From Kitasatospora acidiphila (GTDB lineage Bacteria > Actinomycetota > Actinomycetes > Streptomycetales > Streptomycetaceae), in contig NZ_VIGB01000003.1 of assembly GCF_006636205.1 (NCBI RefSeq), positions 5,384,501 through 5,448,500 on the forward strand: DNA of 64,000 nucleotides, written 5' to 3'. The notes under the pieces were generated by a model. The model was not told the DNA's origin. It worked only from the letters and a program-made list of their open reading frames with translations, and did no database searches. The position numbers were made by a program, and so were the translations under genes. Below, piece after piece: positions 53,868 through 62,390 of the stretch. Position 1 is the first letter of the stretch, and every line of letters starts with the position of its first letter.

Positions 53868-54863
53868 ATGATCGAGGCACGCCATCTGAGGGTTCTGCGC
53901 GCGGTGGCGCGCACCGGCTCGTTCTCCGCCGCGGCGCGGGAGCTCGGCTGCACCCAGCCGGCGGTCAGCCAGCAGATGAAGGCCCTGGAGAAGGCCGTCG
54001 AGCTGCCCCTGGTGGTGCGCTCGGGCCGCGGGATGCAGCTGAGCGAGGCCGGCGAGGTGCTGCTCAAGCACGCCTCCGGGATCCTGGCCGGGCTGAGCGC
54101 CGCCGAGCAGGAGGTGGCCGCGATCGCCGGGCTGCGGGCCGGCCGGGTCCGGCTGGTGTCCTTCCCGACCGCCAGCTCCACCCTGGTGCCGTCGGCCGTC
54201 GCCCGGCTGCGGGACGCCCATCCGGGGGTGCGCGTGTCGCTGGTGGAGGCCGAGCCGCCGGAGTCGCTGGCGATGCTGCGCGGCGGGGAGTGCGAGATCG
54301 CGCTGGCCTTCCGCTACCCGGACGGGGCGGCGCCGGCGGCCCCCGCGCACGGGGCCTCGCGGGCCGCCCGCGCCCAGGCGGTGCTGGCCGCGGCCGAGTC
54401 GGCGGCCGTCTCGGACTGGTCCGACCTGGTGGTGCGCCCGCTGCTTGACGACCCGTTGGTCGGCCTGCTGCCGCCCGGGCACCCGCTGGCCGAGCGGGAC
54501 GGCGGGAGCCCGGTGGCGCTGGCGGAGCTGGCCGGGGAGCAGTGGATCGCGGGCTGCCCGCAGTGCCGCGGGCAGCTGGTGGAGCTCTGCGGACAGGCCG
54601 GGTTCGAGCCGCGGATCGACTTCGCCACCGACGACTATCCGGCGGTGGTCGGCCTGGTGGCGGCCGGGCTCGGGGTGGCGGTACTGCCGAGGCTGGCGCT
54701 GGCGGCGGTGCGGCCGGACGCCGTGGCGGCGGTGCCGGTGCACACCGCGGCGGGCGGCCCGGCCCGCCGCGAGGTGGTGGCGCTGACCCTGCCGGATCTG
54801 GCCGAGGTGCCGGCGGTCGCGCTCATGCTGGACCGGCTCGCCGGGGCGGCAGCCGACCGCTGA
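53868..54863 (+). CDS. LysR-family transcriptional regulator
   Basis: The 331-aa regulator has an N-terminal winged helix (HLRVLRAVARTGSFSAAARE, GCTQPAVSQQMKALEKAVEL) and a substrate-binding domain from about residue 90. The latter contains an unusual Ala-rich insertion (about 150-185) and a Cys pair (GCPQCRGQLVELCGQ). The -10 TACCCT six bases before ATG points to leaderless mRNA. No divergent target gene is present: groEL1 is upstream and whiD downstream and convergent. Target and effector are unknown. Confidence 0.9.
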   Translation: MIEARHLRVLRAVARTGSFSAAARELGCTQPAVSQQMKALEKAVELPLVVRSGRGMQLSEAGEVLLKHASGILAGLSAAEQEVAAIAGLRAGRVRLVSFPTASSTLVPSAVARLRDAHPGVRVSLVEAEPPESLAMLRGGECEIALAFRYPDGAAPAAPAHGASRAARAQAVLAAAESAAVSDWSDLVVRPLLDDPLVGLLPPGHPLAERDGGSPVALAELAGEQWIAGCPQCRGQLVELCGQAGFEPRIDFATDDYPAVVGLVAAGLGVAVLPRLALAAVRPDAVAAVPVHTAAGGPARREVVALTLPDLAEVPAVALMLDRLAGAAADR

Positions 54864-54922
54864 ACCCGCGCGCGGCAGCTTGAGCCGCTTGCAGGAACGT
54901 TTCGCCGCTGACCGGCTGCCGC

Positions 54923-55237
54923 CTACGGACGGACGGCCAGCGGCACCTCGACCACCCGGTTGCGCGCCCGCCCCTGGAGTTCCTCGCGTTCGTCCTCGGT
55001 CAGCCCACCCCATACGCCGTACGGTTCACGGACCGCCAGTGCGTGCGCCGCGCATTCGGTGCGTACCGGGCAGCGCATGCACACCTCCTTGGCGCTCTGC
55101 TCCCGCGAACTGCGTGCGGCCCCGCGCTCGCCCTCGGGGTGGAAGAAGAGCGAACTGTCCACGCCGCGGCAGGCGGCGGAGAGCTGCCAGTCCCACAGGT
55201 CCGCGTTGGGACCGGGGAGTCGGGAGAAATCGGCCAT
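54923..55237 (-). CDS. whiD: WhiB-like iron-sulfur sporulation regulator WhiD
   Basis: The 104-aa protein starts MADFSRLPGPNADLWDWQL and carries Cys23, Cys53, Cys56 and Cys62, the four ligands of the [4Fe-4S] cluster, then the GVWGG turn and a basic tail (EELQGRARNRVV). It is nearly identical, as I recall it, to S. coelicolor WhiD, which is needed late in sporulation. ATG 55237 follows GAAGGGA on the minus strand. It is divergent from bldM, with 422 bases between. Confidence 0.94.
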   Translation of the reverse strand: MADFSRLPGPNADLWDWQLSAACRGVDSSLFFHPEGERGAARSSREQSAKEVCMRCPVRTECAAHALAVREPYGVWGGLTEDEREELQGRARNRVVEVPLAVRP

Positions 55238-55659
55238 GACTCATTCCCTTCGATGAGGGTTGCGTACGGCGAGGCTTCGGGGTGCCGGGCTGGACACCTG
55301 GAAATATGACTTACGGCCGTCTACGGGACAAGTCACCCACAGACCGGCACAACAGTCAATGATCGTACAAAAGCCATAAAAACGGACGAACCAGGCGAGG
55401 GAAATGTCGACCCGGCTGCGGCAATCGGGTGGCATCGCGCCTGGTAGCGCGCTGGGTTGTGCGCCCTTTGGCGGTGCTGAGCGCAAAAGAGCGGTGTCCA
55501 ACCCGCGCTGCGGTCGATCCGTAATGGGTCGGCCACGTACAGTGGTGGAGATGGCCCTGAGGGCCGTAACTCATTCGAGTGACGGTCGTTGGAAGTGCGG
55601 AGAGTGTTCGTACCAGCCAGGAGGCTCAACGTGACGCGGATCAGCTGCGGAGGACGGTC
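55238..55659. promoter_or_regulatory. whiD-bldM divergent control region
   Basis: This 422-base stretch is non-coding. It contains an AT-rich patch at 55350-55390, unusual here, with TACGAT (minus strand, 55367-55362) as a candidate -10 for whiD. It also contains the sigma-BldN promoter at 55565-55592 and TACAGT at 55538-55543, a weaker possible vegetative -10 for bldM. Confidence 0.6.
55565..55592 (+). promoter_or_regulatory. Sigma-BldN promoter of bldM
   Basis: CGTAAC (55565-55570), exactly 16 bases, CGTTGG (55587-55592). This matches the sigma-BldN consensus (CGTAAC-N16-CGTTGA/G), known to drive bldM in S. coelicolor. Transcription would start about 60 bases before the ATG. Confidence 0.85.
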
Positions 55660-56271
55660 ATGACTTCCGTTCTCGTTTGCGACGATTCACCGCTTGCCCG
55701 GGAGGCGCTGCGGCGTGCCGTGGCGACCGTGCCGGGCGTCGACCGGGTGACCACGGCGACCAACGGTGAGGAGGTCCTCCGCCGCTGGGTGGCCGACCGT
55801 TCCGACCTCGTCCTGATGGATGTCCGGATGCCCGGCCTGGGCGGGGTGGAGACGGTCCGGCGGCTGCTGTCGGCCGACCCCGGGGCGCGCATCATCATGC
55901 TCACCGTCGCCGAGGATCTGGACGGGGTGGCCCTGGCGGTCGCCGCCGGCGCCCGCGGCTACCTGCACAAGGACGCCTCCCGGGCGGAGCTGCGGGCCAC
56001 CGTGACCCAGGCGCTGGCCGACCCGACCTGGCGGCTGGCCCCGCGCCGGCTGCGCAGCCCCGACATGGGCGCCGCGCCGACCCTGACGGCCCGTGAGATC
56101 CAGGTGCTCGAGGGCATGAGCCACGGGCGGAGCAACGCGGAGATCGGCCGCGAGCTCTTCCTCTCCGAGGACACCGTCAAGACCCACGCCCGCCGCCTCT
56201 TCAAGAAGCTGGGGGCCTCCGACCGGGCGCACGCCGTGGCGCTGGGCTTCCGCTGGGGCCTGGTCCGCTGA
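55660..56271 (+). CDS. bldM: Developmental response regulator BldM
   Basis: The 203-aa regulator has a receiver domain with DD at 8-9 and Asp54 in LMDVRMPGLGG, and a LuxR-type helix-turn-helix (LTAREIQVLEGMSHGRSNAE, TVKTHARRLFKKL). Apart from a few residues it equals the S. coelicolor BldM I remember, which controls aerial hyphae and sporulation genes alone or with WhiI. ATG 55660 follows GGAGGACGGTC. The sigma-BldN promoter is upstream. No partner kinase is present, fitting its orphan status. Confidence 0.95.
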   Translation: MTSVLVCDDSPLAREALRRAVATVPGVDRVTTATNGEEVLRRWVADRSDLVLMDVRMPGLGGVETVRRLLSADPGARIIMLTVAEDLDGVALAVAAGARGYLHKDASRAELRATVTQALADPTWRLAPRRLRSPDMGAAPTLTAREIQVLEGMSHGRSNAEIGRELFLSEDTVKTHARRLFKKLGASDRAHAVALGFRWGLVR

Positions 56272-56517
56272 GCGGTCGCCGAGCCGGGGCGCGCCCCTTC
56301 CTCCGTCGGCCGGAGCAAGGGGCGCGTCGGCTTCTCCGCGGGCGCGGCCTAGGCCCCACGGCTGTGGAGGCTGCACCATGGAGGGGTGGAACGCAATGGC
56401 GGCGGGAGCGGGGGTGGGTCGGTGACGGCGACGGACGACGCGGCTGCGGATAACGTTCCGGTGCACAACTCCGGACGCGGTGCGACGTTTCCCGGGACGA
56501 CCAGGCACCATGGACCG

Positions 56518-57187
56518 ATGCGTGACGACGAGCCCGGTGACAGCGGCGTGAGCGAGCAGCCACCGGCCGAGGCGGGCCCCCGGAGCACCGGGCGCGGCCG
56601 GCGCGAGGCTGCCGCCGGCACGTCGCCGCTGGTCGCCGAGCTGGTCGCGGCCGCGGTGCGCGGCGAGGGCCCGGCGACTGACGCGCTGTTGGCCTACGTC
56701 CATCCGCTGGTGCTGCGCTACTGCCGCGGTCGGCTGGTCCGACTGCCCGGCGGCGCCCGGCACCACGTGGACGACGTGGCCCAGGAGGTGTGCGTCGCGG
56801 TGCTCTGCGCCCTGCCCCGCTACCGGGACGAGGGCCGGCCGTTCGAGGCCTTCGTCTACTCCATCGCGGCGCACAAGATCGCCGACCTGCAGCGGGCCGC
56901 GATGCGCGGGCCCGGCTCCACCGTGATCCCGCCGGACGACCTGCCCGAGGTGCCGGACGAGGCGCTCGGCCCGAGGAGCGGGCGCTGCTGAGCAGTGACG
57001 CCGCCTGGATGCGCGAGCTGCTCTCCAACCTGCCGGCCCGTCAGCGCGAGCTGGTGCTGCTGCGGATCGCCGCCGGGCTGTCCGCCGAGGAGACCGGCGA
57101 GATGCTCGGCATGTCCCGGGGGCGGTGCGGGTGGCCCAGCACCGGGCGCTGAGCCGGCTGCGGGCGCTCGCGGAGGAGTCGGCGTAG
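56518..57187 (+). CDS. shbA: ECF sigma factor ShbA, two apparent 1-base deletions
   Basis: Region 2 is intact (LRYCRGRLVRLPGGARHHVD, DVAQEVCVAVL, FVYSIAAHKIADLQRAA). At CCC 56970-56972 the frame breaks; one extra C restores GPEERALLSSDAAWMRELL. Region 4 follows (LPARQRELVLLRIAAGLSAE, ETGEMLGMS). A second break in CCCGGGGG at 57115-57122 restores PGAVRVAQHRALSRLRALAE, ending at TAG 57185. The corrected length is 223 aa from ATG 56518; GTG 56386 is an alternative start. In Streptomyces, ShbA directs transcription of hrdB. Its place after bldM and before guaB matches. Confidence 0.85.
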
Positions 57188-57418
57188 CCGTGGGTGTGCG
57201 CTCCCTCACCCTTGTCAAGAGGGCGCGACCTGAGAACTTCTGAAGCCAGTACGATGGGGTATCGGCGCCTGGACAGGTCGCCAAAGATCAATCGGGGCGA
57301 GCCGCGTTACCTCGTACGTTCGTCCAAAGACCTGGCCTGTGCCGGTGATCACGCCCGGCGACCCCCTACGGGCGTGCACAGATCGACACGGCCGGCCACG
57401 GGAAGGTAGCCCCCCACC
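57188..57418 (+). other. Spacer before guaB
   Basis: Non-coding, 231 bases. It contains TACGAT near 57251-57256 as a candidate -10 without a clear -35. No further structure recognised. Confidence 0.4.
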
Positions 57419-58921
57419 ATGTCTCTTAACGCCGCAGGCGTACCCGAGAAGTTCGCCATGCTCGGACTCACGTACGACGACGTCCTGCTGCTGCCTGGTG
57501 AGTCGCACGTGCTGCCGAACCAGGTGGACACCTCGTCCCGGGTCTCGCGCAACGTCCGGGTGAACATCCCGCTGCTCTCCGCCGCCATGGACAAGGTCAC
57601 CGAGTACCGGATGGCCATCGCCATGGCCCGCCAGGGCGGCGTCGGCGTGCTGCACCGCAACCTGTCGATCGAGGACCAGGCCAACCAGGTCGACCTGGTG
57701 AAGCGCTCCGAGTCGGGCATGGTCACCGACCCGATCACCATCGGCCCCGAGGCCACCCTGGCCGAGGCCGACGCGCTCTGCGCCAAGTTCCGGATCAGCG
57801 GCGTGCCGGTCGCCGACCCGGAGGGCAAGCTGCTGGGCATCGTCACCAACCGCGACATGGCCTTCGAGTCCGACCGCAACCGCCAGGTCCGCGAGATCAT
57901 GACCCCGATGCCGCTGATCACCGGCAAGGTCGGCATCTCCGGCGAGGAAGCGATCGGGCTGCTGCGCCGCCACAAGATCGAGAAGCTCCCGCTGGTGGAC
58001 GACCAGGGCCGGATCAAGGGCCTGATCACCGTCAAGGACTTCGTCAAGGCCGAGAAGTACCCGAACGCCGCCAAGGACGCCGAGGGCCGGCTGCTGGTCG
58101 CCGCCGCGGTCGGCGCCAGCGCCGAGGCCTTCGACCGGGCCCAGGCCCTGGTCGAGGCGGGCGTGGACTTCCTGGTGGTGGACACCTCGCACGGCCACAG
58201 CCACAACGCGCTGGACTGGATCGCCAAGATCAAGTCGGCCGTGCCGGTCGACGTGGTCGGCGGCAACGTCGCCACCCGGGACGGCGCCCAGGCGCTGATC
58301 GACGCGGGTGTGGACGGCGTCAAGGTCGGCGTCGGCCCCGGCTCGATCTGCACCACCCGGGTGGTCGCCGGCATCGGCGTGCCGCAGGTCACCGCGATCT
58401 ACGAGGCCGCGCTGGCCTGCCAGGCGGCCGGGGTGCCGGTGATCGGCGACGGCGGCCTGCAGTACTCCGGCGACATCGGCAAGGCGCTGGCCGCCGGTGC
58501 CGAGACCGTGATGCTCGGCTCGCTGCTGGCCGGCTGCGAGGAGTCGCCCGGCGAGCTGCTGTTCATCAACGGCAAGCAGTTCAAGTCGTACCGCGGCATG
58601 GGCTCGCTGGGCGCCATGCAGACCCGCGGCCAGGCGAAGTCCTTCTCCAAGGACCGCTACTTCCAGGGCAACGTCACCTCCGACGAGAAGCTGATCGCCG
58701 AGGGCATCGAGGGCCAGGTGCCGTACCGCGGTCCGCTGTCCGCCGTGCTGTACCAGCTGGTCGGCGGCCTGCGGCAGACCATGGGCTACGTGGGCGCCGC
58801 CAACGTCGCGGAGATGGAGAGCAAGGGCCGGTTCGTCCGGATCACCGCGGCCGGGCTCAAGGAGAGCCACCCGCACGACATCCAGATGACCGTCGAGGCG
58901 CCGAACTACACCAGCCGCTGA
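57419..58921 (+). CDS. guaB: IMP dehydrogenase
   Basis: The 500-aa enzyme oxidises IMP to XMP, the committed step to GTP. The catalytic Cys loop is VGVGPGSICTTRVVAGIGVP. A pair of CBS domains (about 95-210; VTNRDMAFESDRNRQVREIM, HKIEKLPLVDDQG) is inserted in the barrel. The mobile flap SKDRYFQGNV and EGQVPYRGPL are also present. ATG 57419 follows GGAAGGTAGCCCCCCACC. A closely related guaB3 follows after a terminator. Confidence 0.97.
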   Translation: MSLNAAGVPEKFAMLGLTYDDVLLLPGESHVLPNQVDTSSRVSRNVRVNIPLLSAAMDKVTEYRMAIAMARQGGVGVLHRNLSIEDQANQVDLVKRSESGMVTDPITIGPEATLAEADALCAKFRISGVPVADPEGKLLGIVTNRDMAFESDRNRQVREIMTPMPLITGKVGISGEEAIGLLRRHKIEKLPLVDDQGRIKGLITVKDFVKAEKYPNAAKDAEGRLLVAAAVGASAEAFDRAQALVEAGVDFLVVDTSHGHSHNALDWIAKIKSAVPVDVVGGNVATRDGAQALIDAGVDGVKVGVGPGSICTTRVVAGIGVPQVTAIYEAALACQAAGVPVIGDGGLQYSGDIGKALAAGAETVMLGSLLAGCEESPGELLFINGKQFKSYRGMGSLGAMQTRGQAKSFSKDRYFQGNVTSDEKLIAEGIEGQVPYRGPLSAVLYQLVGGLRQTMGYVGAANVAEMESKGRFVRITAAGLKESHPHDIQMTVEAPNYTSR

Positions 58922-58935
58922 GACGCCTGACCCGA

Positions 58936-58972
58936 GCGAAGGCCCGCCACCGCCCCGGTGGCGGGCCTTCGC
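58936..58972 (+). terminator. Terminator after guaB
   Basis: A perfect 16-bp stem (58936-58951 with 58957-58972) and loop GCCCC, just after the guaB stop. Confidence 0.85.
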
Positions 58973-59027
58973 CTGTTCCCGGGGGATACTGGAGGACGTT
59001 CGTGAGCAGCAAGCAGAGAGGCTCGAA

Positions 59028-60143
59028 GTGACTGAGATCGAAATCGGGCGAGGCAAGCGCGGCCGCCGGGCGTACTCCTTCGACGACATCGCCGTCGTCC
59101 CCAGCCGCCGCACCCGGGACCCGAAGGAGGTCTCGATCGCCTGGCAGATCGACGCCTACCGCTTCGAGCTGCCGTTCCTGGCGGCCCCCATGGACAGCGT
59201 GGTGTCGCCCGCGCAGGCCATCGCCATCGGCAAGCTGGGCGGCCTCGGGGTGCTCAACCTGGAGGGTCTGTGGACCCGCTACGAGGACCCGCAGCCGCTG
59301 CTCGACGAGATCGCCGCCATCCCGGACGAGGTCACCGCGACCCGCCGCCTGCAGGAGATCTACGCCGCGCCGATCCAGGCCGAGCTGATCGGCAAGCGGA
59401 TCCGCGAGGTGCGCGAGTCCGGCGTGGTGACCGCCGCCGCGCTCTCCCCGCAGCGCACCGCCGAGTTCTCCAAGGCCGTGGTCGACGCCGGGGTGGACGT
59501 CTTCGTGATCCGCGGCACCACGGTCTCCGCCGAGCACGTCTCCGGTGCCGCCGAGCCGCTCAACCTCAAGCAGTTCATCTACGAGCTGGACGTCCCGGTG
59601 ATCGTCGGCGGCTGCGCCACCTACACCGCGGCGCTGCACCTGATGCGCACCGGCGCGGCCGGCGTGCTGGTCGGCTTCGGCGGCGGCGCCGCCCACACCA
59701 CCCGCAACGTGCTGGGCATCCAGGTGCCGATGGCCACCGCCGTGGCCGACGTGGCCGCTGCCCGCCGCGACTACATGGACGAGTCCGGCGGCCGCTACGT
59801 GCACGTGATCGCCGACGGCGGTGTCGGCTACAGCGGTGACATCGCCAAGGCGGTGGCCTGCGGCGCCGACGCGGTGATGATCGGTGCCGCGCTGGCCCGG
59901 GGCACCGACGCGCCGGGCAAGGGCTTCCACTGGGGCATGGAGGCGGTGCACGAGGAGCTGCCGCGCGGCAAGCGGGTCAACCTGGGCACCGTCGGCACCA
60001 CCGAGGAGATCCTCACCGGTCCGTCGCACACCCCCGACGGCACCATGAACCTGTTCGGCGCACTCCGCCGGGCGATGGCCACCACCGGCTACTCGGAGCT
60101 CAAGGAGTTCCAGCGGGTCGAGGTGACGGTCAGCCACCGCTGA
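59028..60143 (+). CDS. guaB3: GuaB3 family IMP dehydrogenase-related protein
   Basis: The 371-aa protein shares the IMPDH barrel (AYSFDDIAVVPSRRTRDP, AAPMDSVVSP, HVIADGGVGYSGDIAKAVAC) but lacks CBS domains. At the catalytic loop it reads GGGAAHTTRNVLG, with His where IMPDH has the essential Cys of SICTTR. Orthologues are universal in actinobacteria next to guaB. Their reaction is debated and may be GMP-reductase-like or regulatory. GTG 59028 follows AGAGAGGCTCGAA. Confidence 0.9.
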   Translation: MTEIEIGRGKRGRRAYSFDDIAVVPSRRTRDPKEVSIAWQIDAYRFELPFLAAPMDSVVSPAQAIAIGKLGGLGVLNLEGLWTRYEDPQPLLDEIAAIPDEVTATRRLQEIYAAPIQAELIGKRIREVRESGVVTAAALSPQRTAEFSKAVVDAGVDVFVIRGTTVSAEHVSGAAEPLNLKQFIYELDVPVIVGGCATYTAALHLMRTGAAGVLVGFGGGAAHTTRNVLGIQVPMATAVADVAAARRDYMDESGGRYVHVIADGGVGYSGDIAKAVACGADAVMIGAALARGTDAPGKGFHWGMEAVHEELPRGKRVNLGTVGTTEEILTGPSHTPDGTMNLFGALRRAMATTGYSELKEFQRVEVTVSHR

Positions 60144-60165
60144 ACCGTCCGCTGACGCACCGTCA

Positions 60166-60208
60166 GAGCGGGGCGCTGTCCGAAGGACGGCGCCCCGCTC
60201 GGTCTTTT
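60166..60208 (+). terminator. Terminator after guaB3
   Basis: An 11-bp outer stem (60166-60176 with 60190-60200) with an inner GTCC/GGAC hairpin, followed by TCTTTTT at 60203-60209. This is a complete intrinsic terminator. Confidence 0.9.
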
Positions 60209-60335
60209 TGCGGGGTCGAGTGAACAGAAGCACACGGCACAGGGGATGATGGGGGCTTGACCGTCTCGGTTGCCCGGCGCACCGATTCGACGGTCCATCA
60301 CCTGACCGGCAGCAGCACATGGGGGAACGCCCGAG

Positions 60336-62369
60336 ATGACCCAGCCGCAGGGCACTTCCGGCCGCGTCCTGGCCGACCGCTACCGGCTCGAATCGGTGCT
60401 CGGCAGCGGCGGCATGGGGACCGTCTGGAAGGCCGAGGACGAGATGCTCGGCCGCATCGTGGCGGTGAAGGAACTGCGGATGCACGGCGGCGTCGACGAC
60501 GACGAACGCCACCGGCTGATCGTTCGTACGCTGCGCGAGGCCAAGGCCACCGCCCGGATCCGGCACACCGCGGCCGTGACCGTCTTCGACGTGGTCGAGG
60601 AGGACGACCGCCCTTGGATCGTCATGGAGTTGGTGGACGGACGGTCGCTGGCCGAGGTGGTCAAGGAGGACGGTCCGGTCACCCCGGTGCGGGCCGCCGA
60701 GATCGGCCTGGAGCTGCTCGGGGTGCTGGGCGCCGCGCACAGCCAGGGCATCCTGCACCGCGACGTCAAGCCGTCCAACGTGCTGATCGGCGAGGACGGC
60801 CGGGTGGTGCTGACCGACTTCGGGATCGCCAGCGTGGAGGGCGACAGCTCCGTCACCTCCACCGGGATGCTGGTCGGCGCGCCCTCCTACATCTCCCCGG
60901 AGCGGGCCCGCGGCCAGAAGCCCGGACCGCCGGCCGACCTGTGGTCGCTGGGCGGCACGCTCTACGCCGCGCTGGAGGGCAAGCCGCCGTACGACAAGGG
61001 CTCGGCGCTGGCCACCCTGACCGCCGTGATGACCGAGGAACTGCCGCCGCCGGCCAATGCCGGGCCGCTGCGGCCGGTGATCGAGGGGCTGCTGGACAAG
61101 GACCCGGCCAAGCGGCTTGACGCCTCGACCACCCGGTCGATGCTCAAGCGGATCGTGGCCGAGTCGACGGCGCGGGCGGAGGCCACCACCAAGACCAAGA
61201 TGCTGCCGGTCGTCGACGGGGCGGCGGAGGCTGAGGCGGAGACGTCCGGTGCGTCCGGTGCGTCCGGTGCGGCTGGCGCGTCGAAAGTCGACTCGGCCGA
61301 CGCTGCGATAGCCGCAGCCAAGGACAAGGCCAAGCCGAAGACCAAGGACAAGGCCAAAGCGAAGCCGAGCGGGCTCGGGCTGAGCAGCGTGCGGGTGGGC
61401 AGCACGGCCCGGGCTGCGGAGCCGGCGGCCGCCGAGCCGCCCGCGCCAGCAGCAGCCGCTGCAGCCGCCGCGCAGCCGCCCGCCGCGAAGGGCGGGGACG
61501 GCGGCTGGAGCCGCAGCGCCACCCTGGGGGCGGCCGCCCGCTGGTCGAAGCGGCGTCAACTGCTGGTCGCCGCCCTGGTGCTGATCCTGCTGGTGGCCGG
61601 CGGGGTGTGGCTGGCGTCGACGCAGACCTCGGGCGGCGGCAAGACGGGAGCGAGCCGGCCGACCGGCGCGGGCGCGGTGGCGGGAGCCCCGGCGACCTCG
61701 GCGGCGCCGAGCAAGCCGGCAGCGAGCAGCCCCGCCGCGAGCAGCCCGGCGCCCAGCTCGGCAGCGCCCGGCAGCGCGACACCGAGCGGCGCCGCCCCCG
61801 GCTCCGGCTCGCAGAGCAATGCGGCACCGAGCAACCCGGCACCCAACCCCGCCCCGCCCGGCAACCCGGCGCCGGGCGGGGCCGGGTCGGGCGGCCAGTC
61901 GCCGACCGGGTCGGGGGTGCCGGCGGGCTACCAGCTCATCAGCGACCCGTCCGGCTTCAAGATCGTGCTGCCGCAGTGGATGACCGACCAGGGCGTGGGC
62001 TACCGCGCCACCACCAAGAAGTTCGGCGGCCACGGCCTCTCGCTGCTGGTGGACTGGCAGTCGCCGGCCAACAGCAGCGCGCTCGCCGACTGGCAGAGCT
62101 CGGACGCGAACGGTCCGCAGAACTTCACCGACTACCAGCGGGTCCAGGTTGCCGCGCTGACCTACCGCCAGTGGACCAACGCGGCCGACTGGGAGTGGAC
62201 TTACAGCGGCTCGTCCGGCCGGATGCACTCGCTGAACCGCGGCTTCGTGGTGGACAACGGCAAGTACGGGTACGCGCTGATGTGGACCGCCAGCGATGCC
62301 GACTGGAACTCGGCCGACTTCACCGCGGCCCGGCAGACCGGTTTCGCCAGCTTCGAACCTGCGCCGTAA
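60336..62369 (+). CDS. Transmembrane Ser/Thr protein kinase
   Basis: The 677-aa kinase has the N-terminal catalytic domain (about 16-275): glycine loop LGSGGMGTVWKAED, Lys45 in VAVKEL, HRDVKPSNVLI and TDFGIAS. A linker with Asp/Lys/Ala repeats (DKAKPKTKDKAKAK) leads to a single membrane helix (about 407-427, LLVAALVLILLVAGGVWLAS). Outside lie a Pro/Ser/Ala stalk (about 435-530) and a sensor domain (GYQLISDPSGFKIVLPQWM onward). Active by motif. It starts a kinase group like that found beyond guaB in S. coelicolor, which has been linked to spore-wall synthesis. Confidence 0.92.
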   Translation: MTQPQGTSGRVLADRYRLESVLGSGGMGTVWKAEDEMLGRIVAVKELRMHGGVDDDERHRLIVRTLREAKATARIRHTAAVTVFDVVEEDDRPWIVMELVDGRSLAEVVKEDGPVTPVRAAEIGLELLGVLGAAHSQGILHRDVKPSNVLIGEDGRVVLTDFGIASVEGDSSVTSTGMLVGAPSYISPERARGQKPGPPADLWSLGGTLYAALEGKPPYDKGSALATLTAVMTEELPPPANAGPLRPVIEGLLDKDPAKRLDASTTRSMLKRIVAESTARAEATTKTKMLPVVDGAAEAEAETSGASGASGAAGASKVDSADAAIAAAKDKAKPKTKDKAKAKPSGLGLSSVRVGSTARAAEPAAAEPPAPAAAAAAAAQPPAAKGGDGGWSRSATLGAAARWSKRRQLLVAALVLILLVAGGVWLASTQTSGGGKTGASRPTGAGAVAGAPATSAAPSKPAASSPAASSPAPSSAAPGSATPSGAAPGSGSQSNAAPSNPAPNPAPPGNPAPGGAGSGGQSPTGSGVPAGYQLISDPSGFKIVLPQWMTDQGVGYRATTKKFGGHGLSLLVDWQSPANSSALADWQSSDANGPQNFTDYQRVQVAALTYRQWTNAADWEWTYSGSSGRMHSLNRGFVVDNGKYGYALMWTASDADWNSADFTAARQTGFASFEPAP

Positions 62370-62390
62370 GCGGCGGGGAGGGGAACGGCC

